Origin: Phaeodactylum tricornutum CCAP 1055/1
Lineage: Eukaryota > Bacillariophyta > Bacillariophyceae > Surirellales > Neidiaceae
Direction: 5' to 3'
Length of the DNA: 64,000 nt
Assembly: GCF_000150955.2 (NCBI RefSeq)
Contig: NC_011671.1
Coordinates: 992,001 to 1,056,000 of the forward strand
The notes under the pieces are model-generated. The model was not told the DNA's origin. It was given only the letters and a program-made list of their open reading frames with translations, and searched no databases. How positions within the stretch are numbered: the first letter of the stretch is position 1; each line of letters opens with the position of its first letter. This document shows positions 1 through 10,101 of this stretch, piece by piece. The translations under genes and the position numbers were made by a program.

Positions 1-633
1 GCTGATCCATGGTACAACATCTTCACCAAAGGAGACATCGAGTACAATGCGTACATGGCAACCGAATGGGGTTTTGAAAAGCGAGGAGATAATCTCCTGT
101 TTGAAAATCTTTCCCTAGAAGGAGCGCAGTCTGGCTTGTCTTGGCTGACAATCTTGCGAAAGCGGGAGGCGTACCGCCGTGTATCCATGGCTTTGAGATA
201 AACAAGGTGGCCAATATGACACCGAGTGATGTAGATGCGATTGTTCAAACTACCGGCGAGCCCCGTGACTTGGTGGTGCGACACCGGGGCAAAATTGAAG
301 CAGTCATTAACAATGCGCAAAAGATTATCCAATTGAGGGAATCCGAGGGTGATGGTGCCTTCGATAAATTCATCTGGTCGTTTGTGGCCTGCCGATAAAC
401 CTATTTTGAATCAATGGAAAGGGAACTTGGCCGATGCGACCACCAAGACAAAGGAAAGCGAAGCACTCAGCAAGGCTTTGAAAAATAGAGGTTTCAAGTT
501 TGTTGGCCCGACCACTTGCTACGCAATGATGCAGAGCTGCGGTTTGGTTGTTGATCATCCAGTCAATAGCCCGGAGTGGAAGGAAGCTTACCGTCGTCTC
601 ACGGGGCGCCCTGGGGGATACCAGCTAGCATAG
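1..633 (+). CDS. DNA-3-methyladenine glycosylase I (Tag family), 5' partial, two apparent frame changes
   Basis: Base-excision repair enzyme that removes 3-methyladenine from DNA. The start lies before the window. Visible Tag features are the WYNIFTKGD-like stretch, the LEGAQSGLSW segment holding the family's catalytic Glu, the VRHRGKI motif, FIWSFV, and a C-terminal ALKNRGFKFVG followed by a CYAMMQSCGLVVDH block. Similarity runs across three frames: frame 1 to about 180, frame 3 from about 180 to 393, then frame 1 again to the TAG at 631-633. The first junction behaves as one missing base and the second as one extra base, so the shifts compensate. No other stop interrupts the similarity. The gene is either a recent pseudogene or carries two sequence errors. 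There is no room for introns because the family similarity is continuous across both points. Confidence 0.8.
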
Positions 634-1126
634 CATTCTCTGATGTCACGAAACGACCAGAGAAGTGCCTAAAGGAAGAGCAAGCTATAGAGAGATAGTT
701 TTATAAGCTCATCAATTTCATTACAGGAGAGCTCAGTTTTATATTAATATTGCATTTACTGTTAGGCACTCATCTAGGCATCTAGACAAGGGTCGGAGAT
801 CCCAGAAATACCTCAGCACCCTTTTCAACAGTACAATCAGTGCATATATAGAGAGCGTTATAACGGGAAAATCTATTCCCTTTATGCTGACCGCGACTGT
901 TAGAGGTACACTAGGTACTGGTTTTCGGAAGGATTCCAGTGTTGTAGACCACTGACGTCACAAAAAGGTGGCGGGGAGAGTTTCCCGCCCTAATAGAGGA
1001 GTGAGCGACGGCGAGGACGCGAGAAAGATACGGACGGGCATAGATTTCGTGGCCTTTCTTCGATCACATTCTCTTCCAAACTTCCTTTCGTACCGTCTAC
1101 CATTTGCACAACACAAGCAATCCGGG
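634..1126. other. Intergenic region between Tag and SDR genes
   Basis: AT-rich spacer between two plus-strand genes. The only distinctive element I see is a perfect cAMP-response-type palindrome at 953-960. An open frame runs from 968 into the SDR gene, but its first part lacks any recognisable domain and is more likely 5' UTR. Confidence 0.6.
953..960. promoter_or_regulatory. CRE-like palindrome TGACGTCA upstream of SDR
   Basis: Perfect 8-bp palindrome 167 bp before the SDR start codon. TGACGT/ACGTCA cores are known from CO2/cAMP-responsive promoters of P. tricornutum (carbonic anhydrase PtCA1), where bZIP factors bind. A role here is inference. Confidence 0.35.
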
Positions 1127-2172
1127 ATGGTCCACTTTCGCATCGCCACTTATCTTTTCGCATCAGTTTCGACCACCACGCTTGCGTTTGCCCCCTCTTC
1201 TCGCACTGCTTTCGTTCGTCCCTTCCTGGCCACCTCTGCTGTACACAATCAATTTACACTCAGCATGTCTGACTCGGATCGCTATTCCATGCCAGATCAG
1301 CAGGCTCGCTTCGCTCGAGCCAAAAAAGAGAGCAACGAACGCTATCTTGACATTACCACGGTATACGACCCAGCCTTTCTCAAGGGCAAGCGTGTTGCCG
1401 TAACGGGAGCCAACCGAGGCATCGGTCTGGCCTTGGCCAAGGAATTGACTGAAGCTGGAGCCAAACTCGTCGCCATAGTTCGTTCAACTTCGGATGAACT
1501 CGAAAAACTAAATCCTGACGAGCTCATTAAGGGTGTAGACCAGACCAGCAATGAGCTGTGTGTGGACCTCGAACATGCCATAAAAGGTGGCCCCATCGAT
1601 ATTGTGAGTTGGGTGAAGCTTGTGCACTGTCAGGTCTATAGTTGTTTTCTTACGCAGCCATTCTCCTGTTTTTTTAGCTTATCAATAACGCGGGCTATTT
1701 TATGCGCGAAGAAGAAACCTTGGATAATCTAGACTTCAATGAGCAGCTCAAGACGATCGACATCTGCGCCATTGGACCGCTTCGAGTAACTTCCGCGCTT
1801 CTTCGCGCAGGGGCGCTTCTGGACGGGTCCAAGGTGGTCATGATTACCTCCCAGGGCGGTTCTGTCACATGGAGAACTACCCAGAATCCTGACGGTCACG
1901 ATTATGGACACCACATGTCCAAGGCGGCGGCCAACATGATGGCGGCGCTGTTGGCACAAGAAGTCAAAAGCAAAGGTATCGCTGTTGGTATTTTTCATCC
2001 GGGTTTCAATAAGACGGGCATGACCGAAAAGTATAAACAAATTTGGGAAGTAGAAGGTGCTGTTGATGCCGCAGTTGGTGCCAAGCGCATCATGCACGAA
2101 GCTGGGAAACTTTCTATGGAAACGAGCGGCAAGTTTATTAATTGCGAAGATGGACTCGAAATTCCATTCTAA
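1127..2172 (+). CDS. Short-chain dehydrogenase/reductase, probably plastid-targeted (2 exons)
   Basis: Exons 1127-1603 and 1678-2172 give 323 aa; the 74-nt intron begins GTGAGT and ends TTTTTAG. The N-terminus is a hydrophobic signal followed by LAFAP at residues 19-23, matching the diatom plastid ASAFAP rule. The Rossmann motif TGANRGIG is at 93-100 and NNAG follows right after the splice junction. The active-site block is odd. Lys241 is present in an MSKAAAN context, but position K-4, where the family has its catalytic Tyr, is His237; a Tyr sits at K-6 (235). It resembles the CsgA/C-factor-type SDRs (inference). A shorter start at 1265 would drop the targeting sequence. The substrate is unknown. 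Confidence 0.85.
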
Positions 2173-3221
2173 TTCGTACTCTGATGGATTACAAATGCTG
2201 TGAATCAAGCTAAGAACCAATCTACCTACATTTTCTACTGTGTTCGTATTCGTCTTTCTGTCACCCTAGCTGTTAATGGTTGTGGCGATGCTGGAAGACA
2301 GGGCGTACCCACGCTGATGGTAAAGTTTGCCAAACGATTGCCATGAGCTTGCCGAATTCCCTATTCTTTTGTGCTGCTAAATTTTGCTGGACAGGGTTGT
2401 CATCAGGTCTTTGGGGCAGTCTGCCAAGCTGTAGCCGATGCAACTAACAACAATCAACTCCCTTTGTACTCGGACTTGCTCCTAGCTGTAACAAAAGCAA
2501 CTGTAGAGCTATTTTGGATGACACACATTCGGTTCAGAAACGTAATATGCCACATTAAAATTGCGAGTAGTTAATAGTTTTCATCTATCCTGATCACGTA
2601 CGACTTACCGCGGTCTATGGCCCCCAGCATAAACCAGGACATAGAATGTGCTGAGAAAGTGCGTCTCAAGATAAGATTTGCTTTTCAAGCAGAATCTTTG
2701 TCTTTAACTGTGAATGCGAATCGGAGCGTGAGAAGGTATTACGCGTCAAGCTCGTTGTTTTATGTAGGCAAAAGCTATGACAACATACCTATTGCAAACC
2801 GCCTCTGACTGTGGACAAGGCCTGATATGGATGCCGAAAACCTACTCACGTGACTCACTGTAGCTATCAAGTTTTTTTTCAGTTAAAGAACGGTTCGAGT
2901 CATGATTGACTGGGAATTTGCACTCGTACGGCGTTCCAGCGCAGAATAGCTAGGAAGTATATTTTGCTACACGCATATTTTTGGCAGCGCAGCCGACAAT
3001 TTGGACCGCTTGTCTACTTGCGTATATCCCTTTTTCCTTCGTCTGTCTCTACCCTTCTCATTCATCGTTTCTTCTGACGCCTTCCTACGCACTGACTGTG
3101 AAACCTTCGACTTCCACTCTGAGTGACTGCGAATGCGGAAACTATAAGCGCATATGTTGTGAAGCTCCCTAAACCCACCAGACCTTGCGAATATTGAAAC
3201 GACACAGTAGGAAGCAGCGGA
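2173..3221. other. Intergenic region, no gene recognised
   Basis: About 1 kb between two plus-strand genes. Short open frames (2371-2574, 2617-2808, 2981-3172) lack domains, and I see no tRNA cloverleaf. A TSACWGTSA-type palindrome lies at 3093-3101, about 120 bp before the ABC transporter start. Confidence 0.55.
3093..3101. promoter_or_regulatory. TSACWGTSA palindrome upstream of ABCC gene
   Basis: TGACTGTGA, one of at least 14 matches to a degenerate palindrome found between genes in this window. It lies about 120 bp before the first ATG of the transporter. Function is inferred only from recurrence. Confidence 0.35.
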
Positions 3222-6200
3222 ATGTTTCCTTTGTTGTCGTCGACTTCTCCTAGACGCTCTAGATGTAAAACGATAACAACCACATCGTTGCAAACGCCGT
3301 TCTTGATTCGTATGGGGTTTCTCTTTTTATTGACCCTAGTGGTGCTGCCTCGGGCGGCTCCTTTTGCTTCGGGGTCGACGGCGGGGGCGGCTTCCCAAAG
3401 CATGCATCGTTCGCCGCCGCGACAATCACAAATTCCTGCAACACAGCAGACACCTGCTGCATACCCGACATCACGGCAGCATTCAGTTGGAATGGCGGCA
3501 ATCACCTCTGTCGAAACAAAACCTCATTCGTTGCGAGATTTTTTTCGTCGAGGCGGCAAACAACCGAACCACAATCGCTACGACTTGCCGAGCGACCAAT
3601 CCAAGGGAGGGGAAGAGAAAGCTTCTTTTGCTTCCCAACTGTTTTTTCAATACGCTTCGCCCCTCATTCACAAGGCTTCGGAACGTCGATTGGAAGCTGA
3701 AGATTCATTTGAAATCTCCGAGTCACAGAAAATGGATCACGCTGTCTCGGGTCTGGCGTCAGTTTATCGGGAGCTGAGGACTCGATCGAAGACTCGTCAA
3801 GAGCAGAAAAATGTGGACAAAGCCGATCATGGGACGGAATCACAATCACTGACATTGACCAAAGCCTTGCTGTTGCATCAAAGACGAAATCTAATTGTGA
3901 CAGGGCTGTTGCGCCTTCTGAATACGTCCATTCAGGCATTTCCGGCTGTTCTGGTCTCTCGTCTCCTCAAACTTATCGAAGCCGGTGACACACACGCGCC
4001 TGCCAAGGCCCTCCAAGCTGCCGTCACTCTTGTCGCGGTACTTAGCATCAAAATGCTTGTGGAGAACCAGTACTTCCACAAGGTTGTTAAATGCTCAACG
4101 CAAGTGCGCGGCTCATTGGCGGGGCTGATCTTTGACAAGAGTCTGCGACTGCCTGGTGGGGGCAGCGGTGTCACGCACAAGGATGGCAACGGCGAAACGT
4201 CCGCTCTTGGTTCCGGAGGTGTCCTCAATTTGATGCAATCCGACGCAAGTTTGATTGAAAGTGCCGCCTTACAGTTTCATACCACATGGGATGGCCCGCT
4301 GCAAATTGCCATTTACACATACTTGCTGTACCAGTATTTGGGGTCGTCTGTTTTCTGGGGGATCAGTGTCTTATTGGCCACAATTCCGATCAATAGTGTC
4401 ACATTACGCATCCTTAATCGACTCGCCAAATTTGAGAATGAAGCCAAAGATAGGCGCACCAAACGTACGGCCGAGTCTATCAGCAACATGAAGCTACTTA
4501 AACTTCAAGGCTGGGAGCAACGCTTTGCGGATGACATTCGTATACATCGGAAGGAAGAACTTTCCCGACACGTTTCCCGTGGTATCGTTCGAGCTGTGAA
4601 TACGGCTGTTTCCAACGCTGTTCCAGCCTTGGTGTTGGTCGTAACGTTGACTGCCTACGCCAAGACTGGACGTCCAATCGTGGCGAGTACCATTTTTACA
4701 GCCATTTCACTTTTCAATCAACTACGATTTCCACTATTTTTTTATCCAATGCTCATTGACTCTCTCGCGAATGGCAAAAACGCAATGCGACGCATTTCGA
4801 CGTATTTGTCATCCGAAGAAATTACACCATACGTGAATTTTTTCCCGACTGTCGACGGTACGGGTGGCTCAATTGAAATGACAAATGGTAACTTTCTGTG
4901 GTCGTCGACAAGGTCCATAGATGGAAATACTACGTCAATTTCTCCAGCCTTGTCCAACGTCAAACTAAAGGTATACCCTGGAGAAGTAGTTGCAGTGGTT
5001 GGAACCGTTGGAAGCGGTAAAAGCGCACTCATTAGGGGCTTACTTGGCGAACTGAATCCAGTGCCGCGAACAATCATACAAGAAGCGTTGAAGTCCGAGG
5101 GGCAGGAGTCAGTCGGAGACGGCGTTCTTGACCGAGCAACAGTGATTACGCACGGGAACGTCGCTTATTGTTCGCAAGAAGCATGGCTTCCGAAAGGCAC
5201 GCTACGGGATGCGATTGTGTTTGGACGGGAGTATGACAAAGATCGATACCGAGCTGCAATTTATGATGCAGGGTTGGATAAGGATATTGTGAATGATGCC
5301 AGCCTCGCGGATTCGACGGAAGGTATTTTGAGCCATGACACCGATGTAGGCGAAGGTGGATCCTCTCTCTCCGGTGGACAGCGAGCGCGAGTGGCTCTGG
5401 CTCGGGCCTTGTACGCCGGTGACGATACCAAGGTATTTCTATTGGACGATTGCTTGTCAGCTTTGGACGCAAGTGTTGGCTCGATGGTATTTGAACGAAT
5501 CACTGCTCGATTGCGAAAAACAAACGCCGCGACCGTTCTAGTCACCAATGATCCGTCATTGCCAAGACGTTGTGATAGAGTGTACTTAATGGGCAAGATT
5601 TCGAGTTTTGGCTCATGCTCAACAATAGTGGACAATGGAAGCTACGATGATCTTCTATCTCGCGGCCACAACCTGAGAAGTATCTCAACTGTCGAATCAA
5701 ATTTTGGAATTGACAAAAAAATTGATTCACAGTCAGGCAGTCGTGTTCATTCTGATGCGGGAAGCGCTGTCGATAATATGATTGCTGCTCAACCGACAAG
5801 GGAGGAGAGGAGAACTCACGTAACCGGTGTTTTGGAGGAACCCACAAACGCAACAGATATTAAACAATGGCGCCATGCCGATCCAGAGTGTCAAATAACG
5901 ATGGAAAATTGCCCAGATTATATTGCTGATCAAAGTGCCGATCGCACAACGTCTGGACAATATCAAAGCAGAGATGAGCTGACTGATGGCGAAAGAGAGA
6001 AAGTATTCCCTGTATTCGCCGCAAAAGGTTCTATCGTTGGACCGGGTCATTTCAAGGATACCAGCGCTCTCGCAGACGACGAGCGTCCCTTGATGTCCTC
6101 TAGTGTCACGAAGTTAACATCAGCGGATGATTTCATGTCAGCAGGAGCAGTTCCACGATCCACATATGTAGCTTACTTCAAATCGGTGAGGAAACCAATT

Positions 6201-8075
6201 CTTGTTTTTGCTATGATTGCTTCCTATTTAATGGCAAATGGCGCACAGTTTTACCAGCAATATACGGTTGCGAAATGGACTGAGCTTTCTCATGCCGATG
6301 CCATGGCGGCTGCTCTCGGAGCCAAGTATCTGCGTTCCCTTGTGAATGCTGCGGGCGTCGTTTCTGTCTTCTTATGGTTCCGAAGCGTTTTTACTATGCA
6401 AGTTGGTGTCCGTGCATCAGATTTCTTTCACTCTCGCATGCTGTCGTCGGTTTTTTCGGCCCCAATGTCGTTCTTTGACGCAACCCCTTCGGGTCAGATT
6501 TTGTCCAGATTTGGAAAAGAAATTGAGACTGTGGATCGAGGAGTGCCAGATAGCATTGGGTCAGTTCTTTTCTGTTTCCTACAAATCTTTATGTCAATTG
6601 GTGCGCTATCTGCTATCATAACGCCTGGAATGCTTGGTCCTCTAGGTATTGTTACATATATGTATATCAAGACTATGGCGAAATTCCGCCCGGCAGCTCG
6701 AGACATGAAACGAGCCGAAACAAAGACTCGGTCGCCAATTTACACGCAATTTGGCGAGGCACTTCGAGGTACAGAGACGATCCGTTCTATTCCAGGCGCG
6801 AAGCAGACTTGGTCCTCGAAGCATCGCTCATTGTCTGATCAAAACCTTGGAGTATTTTACACGGTGAAATCCTTCGATCGTTGGCTTTCAACCCGGTTGG
6901 AATCACTTGGCAATACAGTCGTCTTTACGGCAGCAGTTGCCTCAGTCTTCTTAACTCGCGCTGGCCGGATGGAAGCTGGATCAGCAGGCTGGGGTCTCAC
7001 GCAGGCTCTTGCAATTACCGGTCTACTGACATGGGCGGTCCGCTGCTTGACAGATCTAGAGACTAGTATGATGAGTGTCATGAGAGTCAAAGAGCTGACA
7101 GATTTGGACAGAGACGAAGTTGATGTACCCGGGCAAACGTCGAAACGCATGCCAGTCGAACCTTCCAATGCTGGTGACGCACTGATGCCGCTTCTTCCAG
7201 AATCTGTACACTTCAACTCAACACTGGCCCCGTTGGATAGCAATGTCCTCTTGAAAGATGGATGGCCCTGGAAGGGCAATGTTATTTTTCGAAATGTTTC
7301 AATGAAGTACAATCCGTCATCGCCACTTGTTCTTCGTTCTGTAACGGTCGCAATACCGGCAGGAACGACACTCGGGGTGGTCGGACGAACGGGATCAGGA
7401 AAGAGTTCCCTTCTTTTAACTTTGTTCCGACTAGCTGAGATAGAGAGTAACGGCTCAATTGAAATTGATGGTGTGGATATTCGATCAGTCAGTTTGGAAA
7501 CGCTGCGAAGTTCGCTTGCGATAATTCCTCAGGATCCTGTTCTATTTGCTGGTAGTATATCATATAATCTGGATGCCAGTGGTAACGCAGAGCCGTCAGA
7601 AATGTGGAATGCCTTAAAGGCTGCCTCGCCAAGTCTCGCACGCCAATTTATGTCGACAGGTGGTCTCGAGTCCCCAATTTCAGAAGGTGGAAAAAATTTA
7701 AGCCTAGGACAACGACAGCTCATCTGCCTAGCACGGGCCTTGCTCCGGCAAAGTAAGATTCTCGTCTTGGACGAGGCTACCAGCAGCGTGGATTCGAAAA
7801 CAGACCAAGACGTCCAGGAGACCATCCGTCGAGAATTCGTTGAGAAGGGCGTGACAGTAATCACCGTAGCTCATCGTTTGGATACGGTGCTGGGTTACGA
7901 CAAGATTGCTGTACTTGGAGCGGGAAGAATGCTAGAATATGGAGCACCAAACGAGCTTTTGCAGAAAACCAGCGGCGAGCTTCGACGCTTGGTCGATGCT
8001 GATAGACTCAGCAAAGAAAAAGGTTCCAAGCAACAAGCATCAACTAACAATAAGGTCCCGGCGGGGCTTATGTAA
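3222..8075 (+). CDS. ABC transporter, subfamily C (MRP-like), full transporter
   Basis: 1617 aa, intron-free, with order TMD1-NBD1-TMD2-NBD2. ABCC proteins export conjugated organic anions or drugs. NBD1 has Walker A GTVGSGKS near residue 594, signature LSGGQ near 715 and Walker B ending LLDDC near 740. NBD2 has Walker A GRTGSGKS near 1388, signature LSLGQ near 1494, Walker B LVLDEA near 1515 and the switch His in VAHRLD. NBD1 looks catalytically degenerate: the Walker B Glu is Asp, usual for ABCC, and its H-loop reads VTND with Asn instead of His. A linker of about 150 residues, unusually long, separates NBD1 from TMD2. A second possible start (ATG at 3312) would begin with a strongly hydrophobic signal-like stretch; which start is used is unclear. 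Confidence 0.9.
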   Translation: MFPLLSSTSPRRSRCKTITTTSLQTPFLIRMGFLFLLTLVVLPRAAPFASGSTAGAASQSMHRSPPRQSQIPATQQTPAAYPTSRQHSVGMAAITSVETKPHSLRDFFRRGGKQPNHNRYDLPSDQSKGGEEKASFASQLFFQYASPLIHKASERRLEAEDSFEISESQKMDHAVSGLASVYRELRTRSKTRQEQKNVDKADHGTESQSLTLTKALLLHQRRNLIVTGLLRLLNTSIQAFPAVLVSRLLKLIEAGDTHAPAKALQAAVTLVAVLSIKMLVENQYFHKVVKCSTQVRGSLAGLIFDKSLRLPGGGSGVTHKDGNGETSALGSGGVLNLMQSDASLIESAALQFHTTWDGPLQIAIYTYLLYQYLGSSVFWGISVLLATIPINSVTLRILNRLAKFENEAKDRRTKRTAESISNMKLLKLQGWEQRFADDIRIHRKEELSRHVSRGIVRAVNTAVSNAVPALVLVVTLTAYAKTGRPIVASTIFTAISLFNQLRFPLFFYPMLIDSLANGKNAMRRISTYLSSEEITPYVNFFPTVDGTGGSIEMTNGNFLWSSTRSIDGNTTSISPALSNVKLKVYPGEVVAVVGTVGSGKSALIRGLLGELNPVPRTIIQEALKSEGQESVGDGVLDRATVITHGNVAYCSQEAWLPKGTLRDAIVFGREYDKDRYRAAIYDAGLDKDIVNDASLADSTEGILSHDTDVGEGGSSLSGGQRARVALARALYAGDDTKVFLLDDCLSALDASVGSMVFERITARLRKTNAATVLVTNDPSLPRRCDRVYLMGKISSFGSCSTIVDNGSYDDLLSRGHNLRSISTVESNFGIDKKIDSQSGSRVHSDAGSAVDNMIAAQPTREERRTHVTGVLEEPTNATDIKQWRHADPECQITMENCPDYIADQSADRTTSGQYQSRDELTDGEREKVFPVFAAKGSIVGPGHFKDTSALADDERPLMSSSVTKLTSADDFMSAGAVPRSTYVAYFKSVRKPILVFAMIASYLMANGAQFYQQYTVAKWTELSHADAMAAALGAKYLRSLVNAAGVVSVFLWFRSVFTMQVGVRASDFFHSRMLSSVFSAPMSFFDATPSGQILSRFGKEIETVDRGVPDSIGSVLFCFLQIFMSIGALSAIITPGMLGPLGIVTYMYIKTMAKFRPAARDMKRAETKTRSPIYTQFGEALRGTETIRSIPGAKQTWSSKHRSLSDQNLGVFYTVKSFDRWLSTRLESLGNTVVFTAAVASVFLTRAGRMEAGSAGWGLTQALAITGLLTWAVRCLTDLETSMMSVMRVKELTDLDRDEVDVPGQTSKRMPVEPSNAGDALMPLLPESVHFNSTLAPLDSNVLLKDGWPWKGNVIFRNVSMKYNPSSPLVLRSVTVAIPAGTTLGVVGRTGSGKSSLLLTLFRLAEIESNGSIEIDGVDIRSVSLETLRSSLAIIPQDPVLFAGSISYNLDASGNAEPSEMWNALKAASPSLARQFMSTGGLESPISEGGKNLSLGQRQLICLARALLRQSKILVLDEATSSVDSKTDQDVQETIRREFVEKGVTVITVAHRLDTVLGYDKIAVLGAGRMLEYGAPNELLQKTSGELRRLVDADRLSKEKGSKQQASTNNKVPAGLM

Positions 8076-8196
8076 AGGGAGATAATACAAAAAAATTTCG
8101 AAATACAAATGTATATTTACAATTGGTCGACCCGCTTTTGGACCGCCAATTGGAAAATGAACGGAAAGCGCGAGCAGAGTAGCTCCAGTAGTCGAA

Positions 8197-9793
8197 TCAA
8201 TCGTAAATGGGGTCCCATGTCCACAAGTTGATCAACCATTTTTCTCCATCCGTGACAGGTTTCGCCGCATGGTGGGAGAGCTGGAAGGAGTGGATAACGA
8301 AAACAGTGAGAACAAAGCGAACAGAGGACACGCTGCAGTCTTTTCATTTACTGACTTACATCATCAAGATTACCGTCAGGAAGTTGGCTGTAAAACAAGA
8401 CCGCTTTGCCGACTTCGGGTTTGATGGATAGTTCATGAAATGTTTCTGCATTCGACCATCGTGGAAAGCTCGTTTCTCCTCCTGTCATGCCCTCATTCAA
8501 GTACAAAAGTAAAGTTCCAAAGCGGGCCCCTTGAAACTGATCATCGATGCGCGAGAAGCCGAAGTCATGATGGGCCGTGTACTCTTGGCCGGGTCCATAG
8601 TGAACCAGTTGTAGCTGTTCTGCCAAAGGCTTGGTAGAAGTCAAGTTGGTCCATTCGGTATGGTCGCTACGATGACGGAGGAGAGCTTCATCAATGCGCA
8701 TGACGTCGGCAGCCCGCCGGTAAATTGCGTCGATGATCGGTGACTTTTCGCGCGGTACCCAAGAGTTATAGGAAGTTCGTGTGCGTCGGGAGTCTGTCTG
8801 TAATTCTTTGGGTGTTTCCTTGTGACCAGTTATGTCACCGGTAGACGAGAGTTTGAGATCAACACCCGAAGCAAGTTGCACAATATGCTCAACTTCCTGT
8901 CGAGATAGGAAGTTTTCGATTTCGAAGGCCCTAGGTGCGCAGGACAAGACTTTCAAAGTCAGATTCATCGTCGAAGCACCATCGCGATACTCATGCAACA
9001 TACGAGGTTCCGAGTCTTTCAATGCACGTTTAGATCCGTGTGAGAGGATAGGCTCCAGAAGAGACTTGTCTTCCGGAACTGTCTTGAAATGAGTCTCACG
9101 AGTTTCGACCCAATGAGTTTGTCCAAAATAGTCAGCTCTCCACATAAAATGCATCGGTGGATCTCGCAAGTAATTAGCTAAGTAGGATCGACCTGTAAAG
9201 TTACGATACTGTTCATGGAACGACAATGTCTTGCGCCAATGTTCGTACTTCGCACGATCGTCACTACTCAATACCTCCAGGTTTGCCGCTGTCTGCTGCG
9301 GATCGCCTTCCACTATGTAAGGATCGTACACGTATAAGTTTTCAGGGTAGCTTTTCACAATCAATCGAGTCAGAATTTTTTCTTTGTCATCGATTGGAGT
9401 GAAGACGAACGAATGTCCCGGAAAGGTGGCTGTCCCTGAAGCTGTGAACCCTTGATGACGCCGCATGATGTGCTTCGTACCACCAAGAGTTGCTTCCCAC
9501 CATAGATCGACCGTATCTCTTCCCAAATTAATAAACTTTCCTTGAAAGCCTTTGAATACCGGTGTTACCTTGGTATTCGCCGGGGCATCTCCTTGGTAAA
9601 AGCTCGTTATGTCGGGCTCAACGTACACCCACGTCTCTTGCGGTCCGTCACCCACATCGTACTTCATCAGCTCCAGAGCGGGATCGCGTTCGTCATCTTC
9701 CGTCCAGGAGCATGTCAAGGGCTTTTGGGAACGTACACTCTTCCAAAGACCAAAGACCACGCACAATATGTGGAGATTTCGACGGGCAACCAT
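8197..9793 (-). CDS. Prolyl 4-hydroxylase-like 2-oxoglutarate/Fe(II) oxygenase (2 exons)
   Basis: Minus strand, exons 9793-8360 and 8280-8197, intron 8281-8359 (79 nt, GTAAGT...CCAG); 505 aa. The N-terminus is signal-peptide-like, so the protein enters the secretory pathway. The C-terminal catalytic domain shows the HxD iron ligands at His408 and Asp410 (in YTAHHDFGF). After the splice, the third ligand His482 is followed ten residues later by the 2-oxoglutarate-binding Lys492, as in collagen-type prolyl 4-hydroxylases. Without the intron the frame would stop just before this second half-site, so splicing is needed for activity. The first 300 residues are unassigned but include a tryptophan-rich stretch. 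Probable role: hydroxylation of prolines in secreted or cell-wall proteins. Confidence 0.85.
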
Positions 9794-10101
9794 GGTAAAA
9801 TATTCAGAACTCTCTCCTCGGCCAGCCCATACCTATACTATTCGGATTTTTGCAACAAGCACGGATCATTCTACGCCTCTACGGCGGTCATTTCATTCGG
9901 AAAAACCCGGAAACTATGACAGCACAAGACATTTGAAGAAAACCTTCCAAGCTATCAGTTGCACAAGTTATGCAAGATCTGAAAGTAGAAATCGGCCAAA
10001 TCAAACATCTGCTTTTCGCATTGTGAAATAAACCTGCCAGCTAGTATACATTTATCACTAATGGAAGTACTGGAAAGGCACCTTTCTTTTCAAACGAGTT
10101 G
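9794..10101. other. Intergenic region, minus-strand neighbours
   Basis: 308 bp between the amine oxidase stop and the oxygenase start. I see no gene or clear motif in it. Confidence 0.5.

Noticed and set aside
1-633. Programmed frameshifting in the Tag gene
   Set aside because: No slippery heptamer or downstream structure was evident at either shift and the family is not known to use it; indels or errors are simpler.
968-1126. Longer SDR start at 968
   Set aside because: The extra residues are Arg-rich without domain and would mask the clear signal peptide and LAFAP motif.
2885-2910. T-loop-like GGTTCGAGTC, possible tRNA
   Set aside because: No acceptor stem or cloverleaf can be folded around it.
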